A stretch of DNA of 64,000 nucleotides from the NCBI GenBank assembly GCA_965178125.1, contig OZ237743.1:496001-560000 (forward strand). The letters are read 5' to 3'. This document shows, in pieces, positions 35,474 to 46,742 of this stretch. Below the pieces are notes generated by a model. The model had not been told where the DNA came from. It searched no databases and worked only from the letters and a program-made list of their open reading frames with translations. The position numbers and the translations under genes were made by a program. Each line of letters opens with the position of its first letter. Position 1 is the stretch's first letter. The stretch is from Bilabrum cf. latius. Lineage: Eukaryota; Bigyra: Bicosoecida; Bigyra; Bicosoecida.

Positions 35474-36248
35474 GCTGTTTGTCAGGGCCAAGGTAGCGCA
35501 TTGGGGTGTGTGCAACCAGCGCACGCCCCGCGGCGGCGACTGGGCGTCGTGCTCCTCCTCGCCTGTCGAGCGGGGCGCGCCTTCCCAGACGCATGGGGTT
35601 GCGGGACTGCGTGTCGGCTGCATGGCCAGCGCAGGCCCCGTCAGTGGTGGATAAATAGGATTGGGTGGATCGGGAGGGGTCAGCCGCACGTGCTGGGACG
35701 GGGCTTTGGCTGAAATGGCCAAGTCTGGTACCATCGAAAACGAGCGTGTGGTTGTCCTTGGATGGGGAGAAGTGTAGCTCGCTTGATTGAAGTTCAAACG
35801 CTGTCTCTTGTCCAAAGCCTGCTCGCTGCCCCTTTCTGCTGCAGTCCCTAGACAAGAGTGTGATGTCCTTCTGCGAACGAACCGGAACCTTCACTTCAAT
35901 CCACTTTCAGCTCAACGGCGAGAGCTGGAAGGCTTAGATAGGCCGCACAGCTGCTGGAGCAACTTACGAGCAGCATTTCAATCGGAGCTGCGATCACTGC
36001 TTGCACCGCCGCGATAAATCGGCAGCGCACACCACTGCTCGATTTGCTGCAGTCGACCGGTCGCACCTTCCGTGCAGATAGAACTCAACGTTTGTCCGTA
36101 TCCAGGGTACTCCCCAGCTGCCAATACAGTTTGGCATATTTGTCAATTCAAGTCAGCTTCGGGTCCTGCTTTCACCAGAGAACGCGCTAGGCAGATTGGC
36201 GCAGACAACTGCTAGTAGTTCGGAATACACAAGACTAGCCCACCTGCT
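35474..36248. other. 775-bp intergenic region
   Basis: This lies between uS11 and the AGC kinase, both on the plus strand, so it should hold the uS11 3' UTR and the kinase promoter/5' UTR. Open frames seen here are antisense or extend coding shadows. I find no gene, RNA or repeat in it. Confidence 0.5.
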
Positions 36249-39200
36249 ATGGAGACCACTGCGTGTAAAGGGGCGGGTCCCAATGCACAAGCACCGTTGA
36301 TGCACACGCATTCATTGGCCAGCGTAGGTCCAAAAGTCACCCAAAGTCCCGATATGGTTGGCGAGCACGCAACGGCAACTCCGGGAGCGCTGCCCAAGAG
36401 TGTCCCGACAAAGGCAAGGCTAGATGATTTCGAGCTGGAAAAGGTAGTAGGTCGCGGTGCATATGGCAAAGTACTACTTGTTCGCCTCAAGGGCACCGAG
36501 AGACGCTTCGCAATGAAGGTAATCGAGAAAGCGTTCCTTGCAAAGCCATCACTGGCAGCCTACATGAAGACAGAGCGTGACGTGATGGCAAGGCTGAATC
36601 ACCCGTTCCTCGTCCGATTGTCCATGGCTTTCCAGTCACCTCGACGCCTGTTTTTGGTCATGCCGTTCCTACGGGGAGGCGAGCTGTTTACGAGGCTGCG
36701 CCGAGCGGGACTGCTGATGGAGGACGCGGTCAGGATTTACGCAGCCGAGATGGTGCTGGCCATCCAGTACCTGCACGAACAAGGCATCATACACAGGGAC
36801 CTTAAGCCGGAGAACATTCTGCTGGACGACGAGGGCCACATTCGCATCACGGACTATGGCCTGTGCAAAGTGGTGCCGTCCAAGCGAATCGAGACGAGCA
36901 CCGACGGTGGGGCTATCAACCCCGTACCCGCATCGCCTGCCGCAGCTGCATCCAGCGGCTTGCAAGCCCCAATCATAGCACCTATGACTAGTGCTGGCCA
37001 GGGAGCCCCGAAAGGCTCCTCTTCCTCTCCTGCAGACCCCGAGGACGTCTTGGCAGGGAAGAAGGCACTGGCTGCAAGGCAGGCAGCCGCCCCTGGTGAT
37101 GGCTTGCAGTGCGGTGCACCAAGCCAGAGCGAGAGCGAGAGCATCGCGGCCCATGGTACCGATAGTCCAGTGCGCGACTCCTCCCTGTCCTCTTCCTCCC
37201 CGTCTTCCTCTGGCCACCGCGCGAGGTCGCTGGTCGGCACCGCGGAATACACCGCACCTGAGATGATCCTCACTCACAAGGGCAAGTCGGACGGGTACAG
37301 CAGGGCGGTGGACTGGTGGGCGCTCGGCTGCCTCTTGTTCGAGTTGCTCACCGGGCGGCCCCCATTCCGGGCCAAGTCCGAGAAGAGGCTCTACAGCAAG
37401 ATCCTTCACGACAAGGTGCCCCTTCCCTCGCACGTCTCCGTAGAATGCAGGTCGTTGCTGCGGGGCCTCTTAGAGAAGAGCGTGGAGAGACGGCTGGGCG
37501 GAGGAACAAGCAAGGGGTTCAAGGTCAGGGGGGTGGACGCCATCAAGCAGCACGCGTTCTTTCAGGGGATCGACTGGCTGGCAGTCGAAACGAGGCAGGT
37601 GCCTGCTCCCCTGGGACCGCAAGGAAGCCACGCCAACCCTGAAAGCCCCACCATCCTGCTTGCAGGCTCTTCCAGAGGGGCTGCAAGCAGCACGACCAAG
37701 CAAGGGCCAGGATCGACCGGAGGCCCGCGGCCTGACTCGCCGGCGGCGATGCTGCTGCATGGCTCGGGCGGCGGTGCCACGATCGATGGCGGGCTGCGGA
37801 CGCGATTAGAGGAGAGAGAGGCGGCGAAGGCGTCTCTCACGAAGCACTTCGACGAAGCGTTTGCCAGACTGCCCGTGACGGTGGATGCGGTCACTGAAGA
37901 TGAGATGAATGCTGCTTGCGACGCGCAGGACGCCGAGGAGGAAGCGGCTCGGCAGAAGGCAGCCGCTGCTTGGCACAACAGGAACGGGCGAAACGGAGGG
38001 GGAAACGGTAAGGGCAAGGGGAAGGGCAAGGGGAAGGGGAAAGGGAACAAGGGCGGGAAGAAGAAAGGAAAGGGACCGATTGGAATTGCGGATGGTGCAT
38101 CTGATGCTTCCTCCGTAGCTAGTTCCGCAGCGGGGGAGCAGCCAAACGGCAGGACATCGCCTTGTGCAGACGCGCATGATGCTTCTGGTCCAGGGGCAAT
38201 TCCTGCTCCTGGTGCTATCCCGATTGCAGGCGGTGCTCGAGGACCGGAAGCCTCGTAGCCGACGGACTAGGACGACGAGGAGCTCCCGGCTTTCGAGGGC
38301 TTCAGCTTCGTGGCTGATGACGTGGGCTCGCTCATGGCGCAGGCCAGGGTTAGGGGGATCCGAGAGCAGCGCGAGCTCGACGATGCGGCTGCCAAACTCG
38401 CGCAGGAGAAGGCAAGGCTTCGGTAGGAGGCAGCTGAGAGAGAGAGGCAGATGCAGGCGGAGCGCGAAAGGCAAGAGCAGCAGCGAGCACAGAAAGCGAT
38501 GGAAGACGCCAAGGCGAAATAGGCTGAGCTTGAGAAGCAGCAGCAGCTGCAGCTTGCTACCGAAGAGCTGGCACTTGCATAGAGGCAAGCAGAGGCAGCC
38601 CGCGCGCAAAATGATGTGCGAGCTAGTGCAGCCGCACATGCCTCTACTGGGGCCCGGGCAACACCTGCGAGCAAGGTGCAGCAAGCACGGGACCGCCAGG
38701 TGCAGCCCCAAGGCCAGCGTGGTGGTGCAATCACAGCGCCTCAATCGCGCCGCATGCCCAGCTCACCGTGGGCCCGCGCCTACGTGAAGGCACACGGGGG
38801 TTCCGCATCGCCTGCGGGCAGTGGCACAGCATCAGTTGCGTCTCGGCAGGCCGCAGGATAGACTGCTGCGCGGCCATCGAAGAGTACTGGAGGCAAGTCG
38901 TTCGTGTCTCGAATCGGCAGTGCAGGCCGAGCTGGAACCAAGAGCAGGTAGAAGCAGGCGGTCTCGAAGGGGGCACTCGCAGCGGCGAAGGCATGGTCCT
39001 CTGCGCCTGGCGCAGGCAGTAGCGCTACAGATCAACGAAACCGCGCCTTGGCTACGCGCAAAACGGCACGGGCGCCCGGGGGATCGCCCATAGGGGCATT
39101 GCCGGGGAACCCCTCCTTGACTAGAGCAGGGGCAGCTGTTTCACCGCCCTCTTTGCCTGGGCAGCAGCTGCTCAGCGATAGATCAAGCGAGGCACCCACA

Positions 39201-39899
39201 GTTGGATCGGCACTTGGCGTGCCTTTGCCCTTGCCTGTGTCGAGCACAGTGCCGGCAAGTAGCGGCACAGCTTAGGTTCACGCACCTCAATTCACACTCA
39301 AGGTAGATGCACCTCCGTTCATTCCTTCCAAGCCATAGAATGCTGGGGCAGGTGCAGGTGCAGGTGCAGGTGCAGGTGCAGGTGCAGATGCAGATGCAGG
39401 TGCAGGTGCAGGTGCAGGTGCAGGTGCAGATGCAGATGCAGGTGCAGGTGCAGGTGCAGGTGCTCGCGTGTCCGGCTGGGGCACACCCGCAGGAGTAGGC
39501 AATAGCTCTGCGGTGCTGCCTAGTGGTGTGCATCAGTAGAGCTTCGGTGGCCGAGCAGGAGCTAGCTCTGGCTCTAGTGCTGGGGCGAGTAGCCCTTGGG
39601 GCAGGGCAAGGGCAGGCGCGGGCGGCTTTGCAGCAGGGCTGTCACTAGGTGTTGGACCAAGGCAAGGCGCACTGCAAGCAACCAGGCCAGGATTCTCCCC
39701 TGGTGGTTAGCAAGGCCGATCGGGCAGTAAAGGCACGGACCTGGTTGGTACGCGGACGCCGAAGGATAGACCGGGATAGCCTCCAGGACCCGCAACAGGC
39801 GCTGCTGCCGCTGCGCCTTTCCCCGTGCTGGGCGGGAGGCCCCTTGGAGGCAAGGTCGCTGGTGCTGGAGCATGGGGAGCACGGGGCAGTTGGCGGTGA
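36249..39899 (+). CDS. AGC-family protein kinase with long Q-rich, coiled-coil and PAM2-like tail
   Basis: 1,216 aa ending in TGA, with 12 in-frame TAGs, all after the catalytic domain. Kinase landmarks: VVGRGAYGKVLLV (P-loop), FAMKVIEK (Lys), HRDLKPENILL, ITDYGLCK (DYG in place of DFG), a roughly 110-residue Ser/Ala-rich insert, then VGTAEYTAPEMI and the AGC C-lobe. After two TAGs (codons 670 and 674) comes AFEGFSFV (about 681-688), a textbook AGC hydrophobic motif FxxFSF, the regulatory phosphosite of Akt, S6K and PKC. A (GK)n run lies before it. Further on are a Gln/Glu-rich coiled coil with four TAGs, and FTLKVDAPPFIPSKP (about 1015-1029), which fits the PAM2 motif that binds the MLLE domain of poly(A)-binding protein. 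Standard decoding would lose the hydrophobic motif. Whether the whole tail belongs to the mature kinase is inferred from the unbroken frame. Confidence 0.85.
39348..39461 (+). repeat. GCAGGT/GCAGAT minisatellite encoding Ala-Gly/Ala-Asp
   Basis: About nineteen 6-bp units, mostly gcaggt with paired gcagat units at two places, giving (AG)n with embedded ADAD. It lies in the kinase tail shortly after the PAM2-like motif and keeps frame. Confidence 0.9.
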
Positions 39900-40064
39900 T
39901 GGTAGTTTAAGCGATCAGACGGTGCCAGCTTATTGCTCATGAAATTGGCCGTGCTGTCGTTGGAGCGGCACGGTTGGATGAATCGGAAGCGTCAATTCCA
40001 TGCAACGTTGGACCTACGGTCGGATTCGTGGTGCTGTAATTACCCCATGCCACCATTTGACAAT

Positions 40065-41171
40065 TCACTCCACATTCAGCCGATTCTCTGCATCCGCAGG
40101 CTTGCGCAGTGCCACAATCTCGCTGGCGAATGAGACTTCCTTCTTGCTGAAAATCTCCAAAAACTCGAAGTTCGCGGCCATTTGTGCCAACCGGCGCTTA
40201 CCGTACACCCTGTGCGCGTTCCAAGCCAGGTACTCGATGTCATAGGACTAGTCGTGCGTGGTGGGTACCCCAAGAAGCATGAGTCCTCCTGGCTTGAGCA
40301 TGCACCACGCTTGCGCCATGGCCTCAAGGTCGCCGAACGGGTTCAGCGAGTCCCCATACCGACCCAGCCCGCTGTGCTCCAAGGAAGAGTACGTAGCAAT
40401 GAAGTCAACCTATACGCCGCCTTGCTCCAGGTATAGCGCCGCTATTTCCTACGGCAAGGCAGTGGACAGCCGCGGGTGCTCGCTTCGGATCTTGCCGTAC
40501 TCCAGGGTGATGACATGCTTTGCACCGGTCCTGAGCAAAAATGCTTCCACCCATGGTTTCTCGGTGCCAATGACCATGCCATTCTTGCCCTTGATATCGT
40601 GGTGATACTTGCCAAGAATGTCGATCATGTACTTGCCCACCGTTTCGCCGTACCCAGAGGCGGGTGCTCCCCTTTTTATAATGTCTTCGATGTGCTCCCT
40701 CGTCCATGTCGGAATCTCAGCTTCTTTGCCAGCATATCTTTGCTTAAGGTACCACTTCTCCATGACAACCGAGTCATTGACGGTGAAGTCACGCCAAAGC
40801 TCTTGCGGTGGGAGTTCTGGAGGAGGCCAGTCCGTCGCCGGGTGCTGCGCCAGAAGGCGCATCATAACCCTGTTGCAGCTCAAGCGTTTCTTGATCTAAG
40901 TTTCACCCAGTGCAGATTTTTCGTATCTGGGCAAGGTGCACACCTCGCCGCAATCCAGGGCACTCGTTGCTGAGCGAGCAAGCTTCGACATCAATGCACT
41001 AGGCACCAATTCGCTTCTTCCGTCACCGCCGGTTTGCAGCACATCTGTAACTTTTGATATATCCGATATTTTTCTGTCCTAAATTTCTTGTTGAAGGACA
41101 ACGCGAGCGGTTGTGAACGAAACTGCAACGACAGAGCCGCACCATGCAACCCAGGCAGCATTCATGCGCAT
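40065..41171 (-). CDS. type II membrane DUF268 protein (methyltransferase-like)
   Basis: 368 aa ending in TGA, with five in-frame TAGs. The start MRMNAAWVAWCGSVVAVSF gives one hydrophobic segment near the N-terminus, a type II signal anchor typical of Golgi enzymes. The body holds WYLKQRYAGKEAE, VIGTEKPWVEAFLLRTGAKH, TLEYGKIRSEHP, then, across two TAGs, VDFIATYSSLEHSGLGRYGD, LNPFGDLEAMAQAWCMLKPG, LMLLGVPT and WNAHRVYGKRRL. These match DUF268, a family with a SAM-methyltransferase-like fold found in algae, protists and nematodes. Three of the TAGs fall inside or directly beside the domain, one between THD and SYDIEYL. Its substrate is unknown. Confidence 0.85.
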
Positions 41172-41402
41172 TGGCCCCTCGCTACAATTCAAGCCACTTC
41201 TGCTTCTTAAACAAATATGTTTCACAAGTCGTGTAGCCGCCTGGCAATTGCAGATTCGCTGTTCAGCCAACCAATCTCGCAAAGATGAAGAAGTGAGCGC
41301 ACCGCAACTGCACACTGGCAGTGCACTGCATATCCTGGATTCGACAAAAGTTTTTTGAAATTCCTTTTTTCGGACAAGACCAAGGAACACGTCCTGGAAT
41401 GC

Positions 41403-41990
41403 ATGACGCAAGCAGAGTCCCTGCACAGCGCTTCAACAATTCCATGGCAGGCCACTGAGGCAGGCAGGAAAACGTGGATCAACAGTGTGACAAGCACGGA
41501 CCCATGGCTCGCGAATGAACCCACAATCCGGGAGAAGCTGAGTGAGGTGGATCGCCGCAGTACGTGGTCTCTGAAACGTCTCATTCGACACTTCCTCGCA
41601 AGGAATCCGGAGCTGGACACTACTTGCCCGCAGATTGCAGCTGTACAAGCCTTCCTCGAGGAGTCTCCGACTGTTCGCCGCAAGGCACTCTCCCTGGGAA
41701 TACCCTTACCGCTGGCTATCTCCTGCCAGATACCCGGGGTGGAGACAAGCATTGGATCGTGGTCCTCCGGCTCTACCTAGCGCAAGGTGCTCAGACGCCT
41801 AGAACGCCGACTCGATAAGGCATGGACAGTTCGGCTCGCCTCGGCAGCACATGCCACCTCACAACTCAGAGACGAATTCATGGCCACTCTATCACGCCGA
41901 CGTGCGTGGTGGCGGCGACCTGAAACATTGACGGTGCAGGCAGCATCAATCGCGATCTGCCCATCACCGTTCGCGTTCCCCAGATACTAA
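41403..41990 (+). CDS. hypothetical protein
   Basis: 195 aa ending in TAA, with one TAG (41778). The frame stays open upstream to a TGA near 41286, so the start is uncertain. The sequence has charged helical stretches (REKLSEVDRRSTWSLKRL, KVLRRLERRLDKAW) and codon choice like nearby genes, but I recognise no domain. It could be a real small gene, a fragment of another retroelement next to the LINE, or chance. Confidence 0.35.
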
Positions 41991-42197
41991 AGCAGTTTTG
42001 GGGGATACCGGTGCCACAGCGACCGCTGTGGTTGGGTGCGAGGGCTTGTCCCGCAACAACCCGCCTGTTTGGATTTCTACTTTTACTATGTTAGGTGTTC
42101 TACCGCACAGTACGAGTAGTTTTTCGGATTTTCGAGTTGTGTGTTTGTTACACTATCGTGAATTGCATCTTAAACCAGAATTTCCTTCCTTCCTTCC

Positions 42198-44230
42198 TGG
42201 ATTTCATGGACGGGCTGAGCGCAGTGGTAGACACAGTGCCAGGACCCGTAAATGGGAGAACAGACGCGTTTGGAGTGCAGAGTGAGTCCCCGTTGGTGCT
42301 GGCTGACTGGGCGGTCCGCTGGGTAACGGACCAATTGCGGGGGTTGATCACGGCGGAGAAGGAGGATCCGCTCACGCTGGACAAGTACGTGTGCAAGCAC
42401 CAGCCTGTCCCGCACGCGAGCCTCCCGCAGTTCATGAAGAAGGTTTGGGATCCGGTACGGTTCCAGGCTATGAGGGCGATACCGAGTGTCAGAGCAGCAT
42501 TGGAGGCGAGGGTGAAGTGCAAGGATAACGAGCTTGAGACACCCAACCGCATTGAGGTGGTGAAGGTCAAGAAGGCAGAGGGAGTGTTCATCAACGTTCA
42601 ACCAATGGACCCGATGTCGGTTCGGAAGAGGTCAGCTCACAACCCCGCACCCTGGGTGCAGGAGGCGAAGGGGCTCAAGTCCTTCACGGGGATGCGAGTA
42701 CGTCAGGCAGGGGAGAAGCCCCCGAAGTTCGGCGGGAACCATCAGAGTCTGTTTGGAGCGGCAGCAGCCAGAGCGGATTCGCAGATATTCGCAGTGCACC
42801 CGTATCGGCGGATCAGTGGATTTTTGGAACGCCTCATGGGAGATGACCAAGAGTGGGCGGACAGGGCCCGGGAAGTGATGCAGGAGATAAGGACGATCAT
42901 CCACAACACCCGATCGGCAGATGCAGCCGAGATTTTACGGACGACGTACACAGCGAAATCGGCGGTGCAGGAGGGACACGTGCCCCCTAACGATGGGTTC
43001 AGGTTTGAGATGTGTAGACGCATGGGAGTCCCCAACCCATCCAGTAGGCCTACACTGGAGGTGCAGTAGCGCCTGAAAAAGGAGAACGGGACATGTGACT
43101 TTGAGGCGGAGATGGCAGAGAGGTGCCCGATGCCCGGGTGCGCCCGAGCAGAAGGCTACCTGCACCAGTGTGCTCACTTGAGCTACTGCGGAGATCGGCT
43201 GATCAGGGAGGACGACAAGAGGAGGATGACGGGGTTGCACTATCATGTGGAGCGGAGACTTCTGAAAATCGCACAGGAGGCGACCGGACGAGAGGCACTG
43301 AAGGAGATCAGGGGGGTGTACAATGAGGAAGGGAACTACTCGATGGACATCATCATCCCGAGAGAGGGTGCGAAGCCAATCTATGTTGACGTGACAACGG
43401 CGGACCCGCATGCCAAGTGCGGACTGTCTCAGATCAATAGGCGGACGGATAATGGGGACAGGCACTTTCCCAGTAAACCAGTGGGGTCGGATCATCAGGA
43501 CGAAGCAGCGGGAGCACGAGCAGCCGGGAGGAAGTGGCGAGAGATCAATGAGCCCATCCCTCCCCATCGGCTGATGGGAGGGCGAATGGCACCCGGAACG
43601 GCCACGGAGAGGGTCAAGTCCATCAAGAACAGGAACCAGGTCGTTTTCCAGGACTTTGTTGTCCTGGCGACAGGACGCTTGGGCAACGGGGCACGCGGAC
43701 TGCTACGCCTGTTAGCCCGAATCCGACGCAAGAGGCTGGGGGTGGCCCGCAGCAGGTCGGTGGAGGCCCAGGTCAGGATCTGGGCGCGAGTGATCGCCAA
43801 AGGAGTTTCCATGCTGAGCGCATGCCGCACGATTCAATTCAACCTTAAGTTGCGGAACATGTCAGGGCTACGGGAAGCGAGAGTGGTGCAGGGAGCGGGT
43901 CCAGCAGGAGCTGTGGCCCCCGAGGCGGCGCAAGCGGCAGCACAAGCGTAGGTAGTGCAGGCTGCGAACCCGGCAGGAGTGCTACCAGCTGAAGGGGTTG
44001 GAGGCGCTGGGGACGAGGTAGATGGCCTTGACCCTGACCATGCCGGTCTTATACATCCCCCAGCACTTGCGGTGGGAGCTCCAGATGTGCAGAACCTCCA
44101 CGGAGAAGCAGCACAGCTGGCAGCCCCCATGGCTTGAGCTGGTCAGTGAGATGTTTCCTCCCGGTCGAAGTAGCCTTCGGGTGACTTCTTAGCCTGGGTA
44201 GCGTGTAGTTTGAATCACATATATTTATCA
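42198..44230 (+). mobile_element. 5'-truncated non-LTR retrotransposon (LINE, restriction-like-endonuclease type)
   Basis: The body holds the C-terminal third of a LINE polyprotein followed by a short 3' UTR. Both ends abut TTCC microsatellite: four units at 42182-42197 and three and a half at 44231-44244. The reverse-transcriptase core is absent, so the copy is 5'-truncated and dead for transposition. Confidence 0.65.
42206..44137 (+). CDS. LINE C-terminal region: zinc knuckle and PD-(D/E)XK endonuclease (partial)
   Basis: About 643 aa from the first ATG in the element to TGA, with two TAGs (43067, 43949). Seen: a thumb-like region (VLADWAVRWVTDQLRG), a Cys/His cluster (CPMPGCARAEGYLHQC) and a PD-(D/E)XK-like core (YSMDIIIPREGAKPIYVDVT) as in R2/CRE-type elements, which nick the target with a C-terminal restriction-like endonuclease. 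The reverse-transcriptase motifs are missing. An intact frame through both TAGs suggests the element was built for the host's altered code. The frame stays open 5' of the TTCC repeat by chance. Confidence 0.65.
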
Positions 44231-44282
44231 TTCCTTCCTTCCTTATAGTTACGCGATTGATGCAGAACCTAGACTATTTAAA

Positions 44283-46532
44283 ATGCAACGTGGGATCGCC
44301 AATGAAAGCCTACTGCCAGTGCGACCCACTGGCACGCCTGCAAGCACCAGTGATCGGACACGGATTGTGTATCGTAGCTGGGCACGGGTGCTGTTTGCAC
44401 AAGAAGGCTTCCTCGGCTAGACTTTGAAGTGTATTTTCATGTGTTGTATCGCTGTTAACGCTATTGTGTTCGTCTTGTAGACGGATATTGGGATGGCGAG
44501 CTCAATGGCCAAGTTTACGACTGGATCCGTGCGAGTCCCGACAGTTCCCTTCCTGGTTGAAGCAGTGCTACTGTTCGTATTCTTCTTCGAGTATACCTTC
44601 AGAGTAGTTCTAGCAATCGAGTTGTCAGGCTTTCGTCAATTCGGTTTCTGTGGAGGCCGGATCCTGTGGGCTGTCGGGCGATTGGCACTTCTAGATGCTA
44701 TGTGTTTCGTTCCTCTCGCTGCGGCTGCGGTGTTCCCGTCCGCCTCATGGTCTGGTCTGTCCGCTCAGAGTCGTCCAGGCTGGGCAGTGTGGATCCAGGC
44801 CCTCAGGCTGGTGTCCGTTCTGAAGCTGGAAAGGTACGTGCACGCTGTGACGGCGCTTGCCGGAGTATGCCACAGCAAGCGGAGGGAACTTGCAGCGGCC
44901 ACTGCATTTGCCATCATCGTGCTCGTTCTCGTTGCAGTCCTCTTGTTCCTGTGCGAGCGCGGCCAGGAGGGCAGCTCCATTCGAACGATGAGAGACGCGC
45001 TTTGGTTTGCCACGGTCACAATCTCCACGATAGGATACGGGGACATGACTCCAGTGACCGTGGCGGGGAAGGCCGTCGTGTCCGTGGCGGCGTTCGCAGC
45101 AATCGCTATTTTCGGGCTGCCTGCTGCCCTCGTGGCGGCAGGGTTGATGGAGGAAGTGGGCAGGGCGCGACATGAGGCCATGCTGCTTCACGTGAGCAAC
45201 GCTGGGTCGAGCACTGGGCCGGGGCCGGTGCACCATGCGAGGGACCAAGAGGATGGACCGTTAGGAAATGCGTAGGCGCACCAAGCGGAGCTGGACGTGA
45301 CAGGACAGGCAGGGGATGGCGACGGAAGCATGGCAGGTGAAGCCGCGCGCGTGCCACAACCGCGAATCGAACGCAAGCAAGGCATGGCTGGGCATCCAGG
45401 TGCTGCTCACGGGCCTCTCGGGGCTCTTAAGAGACCTAAATCACGAGCGGTAAATGCAGCGATAGATCCAGGGCATGCCTCGCCACATACCGTGAAAGAC
45501 ATCCGGTTGCGATTGGCAGTGCAGTGCCACGGGGGCCCGGGCGCAGTCTCTCAGTCAGAGGCCAAATCGAGTCGCAAGAGCGCCAGGCTTGTAGCCGGGG
45601 GCTCGTGGCGGAAGGCAGGGTTGTTTGGCGGCGGTGTCCTCGGCGCAAAGGGGGTAGGCTTTGATTCTGATGACAGCGATAGCAGCAGCAGCGATAGTGA
45701 CGGCAGCAGCGACTCTGGTGTGCATACTGGGTTCGGTGGTGGCATCAGTGCAGGCGGGGCCACCTGCCCGCAGTACTCTGCGCCTGTGGCACCGCAGCCT
45801 ATGTCCCACCGTGGAACGTCACAGAGTGGGCAAAAGGGTGCTCGAGATCAATCAGATCCCGCGGCAGCGGCGACCACGGGGCGACGTGCAGGAGGGAGCG
45901 ACGCAGCAGCGCCAGGTGCGAACAGCGGCAGTGATGGCTCTCACCTGTGCTTCTCGGACGGACGGCACTCGAGCAAGAAAGATACCGAAGCGGCTACATG
46001 TGTTCTGTTTGCGTGGGGCTGTCTGGGAGGCTTTGCGCGGCAGTGCTGCAGAGGTTGTTTCGAGGTTCATCACGGGCACCCATCCACCGCGAGTGCGGGT
46101 GGTTGCTGCGGCAGTCTCAACGAGTGCTGTGCCTACGGCGCTGATCCTGAGGCTGAGCCGCTGGTTCTCTGCCCTTGCGGTGGCGACCCGTCAGACCGGC
46201 TTCGCAGCGGGGCTGCATTTCACCGCATCGGTGGGTACCAGTAGCCGGGCCACTCTAGCAGCACCGAGCCTGTGCCAGGTGGTCGGTTTGGCAAGGTGTG
46301 CGCCAAGCGGTGCTGCGGCGTGGGTGCCGCTGGGATTGAAAAGAGCATTGACTCGCGGCTCGATCAGGGCGAGGACTAGGGATTGGAGGATGGGCGCGAA
46401 TCTCAGGAGGGCAGCATTCAACGGGACTCTCCCGCGATGGATAGTGCCAACAGCTCTAGGGGTGCTCGCAAGGCAGCGCGACGCCGGTGGCGAAGGGCAC
46501 TGAAGAAAGCCAGTGAGTTCTCTGCCGTATGA
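44283..46532 (+). CDS. voltage-gated K+ channel (6TM, Kv type) with Cys-rich tail
   Basis: 749 aa ending in TGA, with five TAGs. S1 is about residues 48-66 (LKCIFMCCIAVNAIVFVL then TAG66 then TD), S2 starts near VPFLVEAVLLFVFFFEY, S4 is ALRLVSVLKLERYV with few charges, S5 follows, the selectivity filter TISTIGYGD is at about 246-254, and S6 follows. In Kv channels the residue at the end of S1 before Thr is usually Glu or Gln, so TAG66 = Gln fits. Starting at the ATG at 44493 would delete S1. The C-terminal 450 residues are Ser/Asp-rich with a Cys cluster (RQCCRGCFEVHHGH, GGCCGSLNECC) of unknown role. The sparse S4 charges suggest weak voltage sensing. Confidence 0.87.
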
Positions 46533-46742
46533 AATAGTGGTCAGATCAGGATCATCTGATCAGGATTGAAGATATCGGCGCGGTGCGCTTGATCCAGGCC
46601 CATTGGCAAACAAGACGGCATTTCTAGGATAACTCCAACTTGATGGCAGCACCAGCTCACCATGCCGTAGAATAGAATTCCGAAGACCTAGGCTCGCCTC
46701 CTTTTCCACTCTCCCGTCCGATCTACCCCATAAGCAGCAGAT

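Noticed and set aside
44267-44492. Intron ending at ttgtag before the Kv channel ATG at 44493
   Set aside because: Reading straight through gives S1 in frame from ATG 44283, so no intron is needed.
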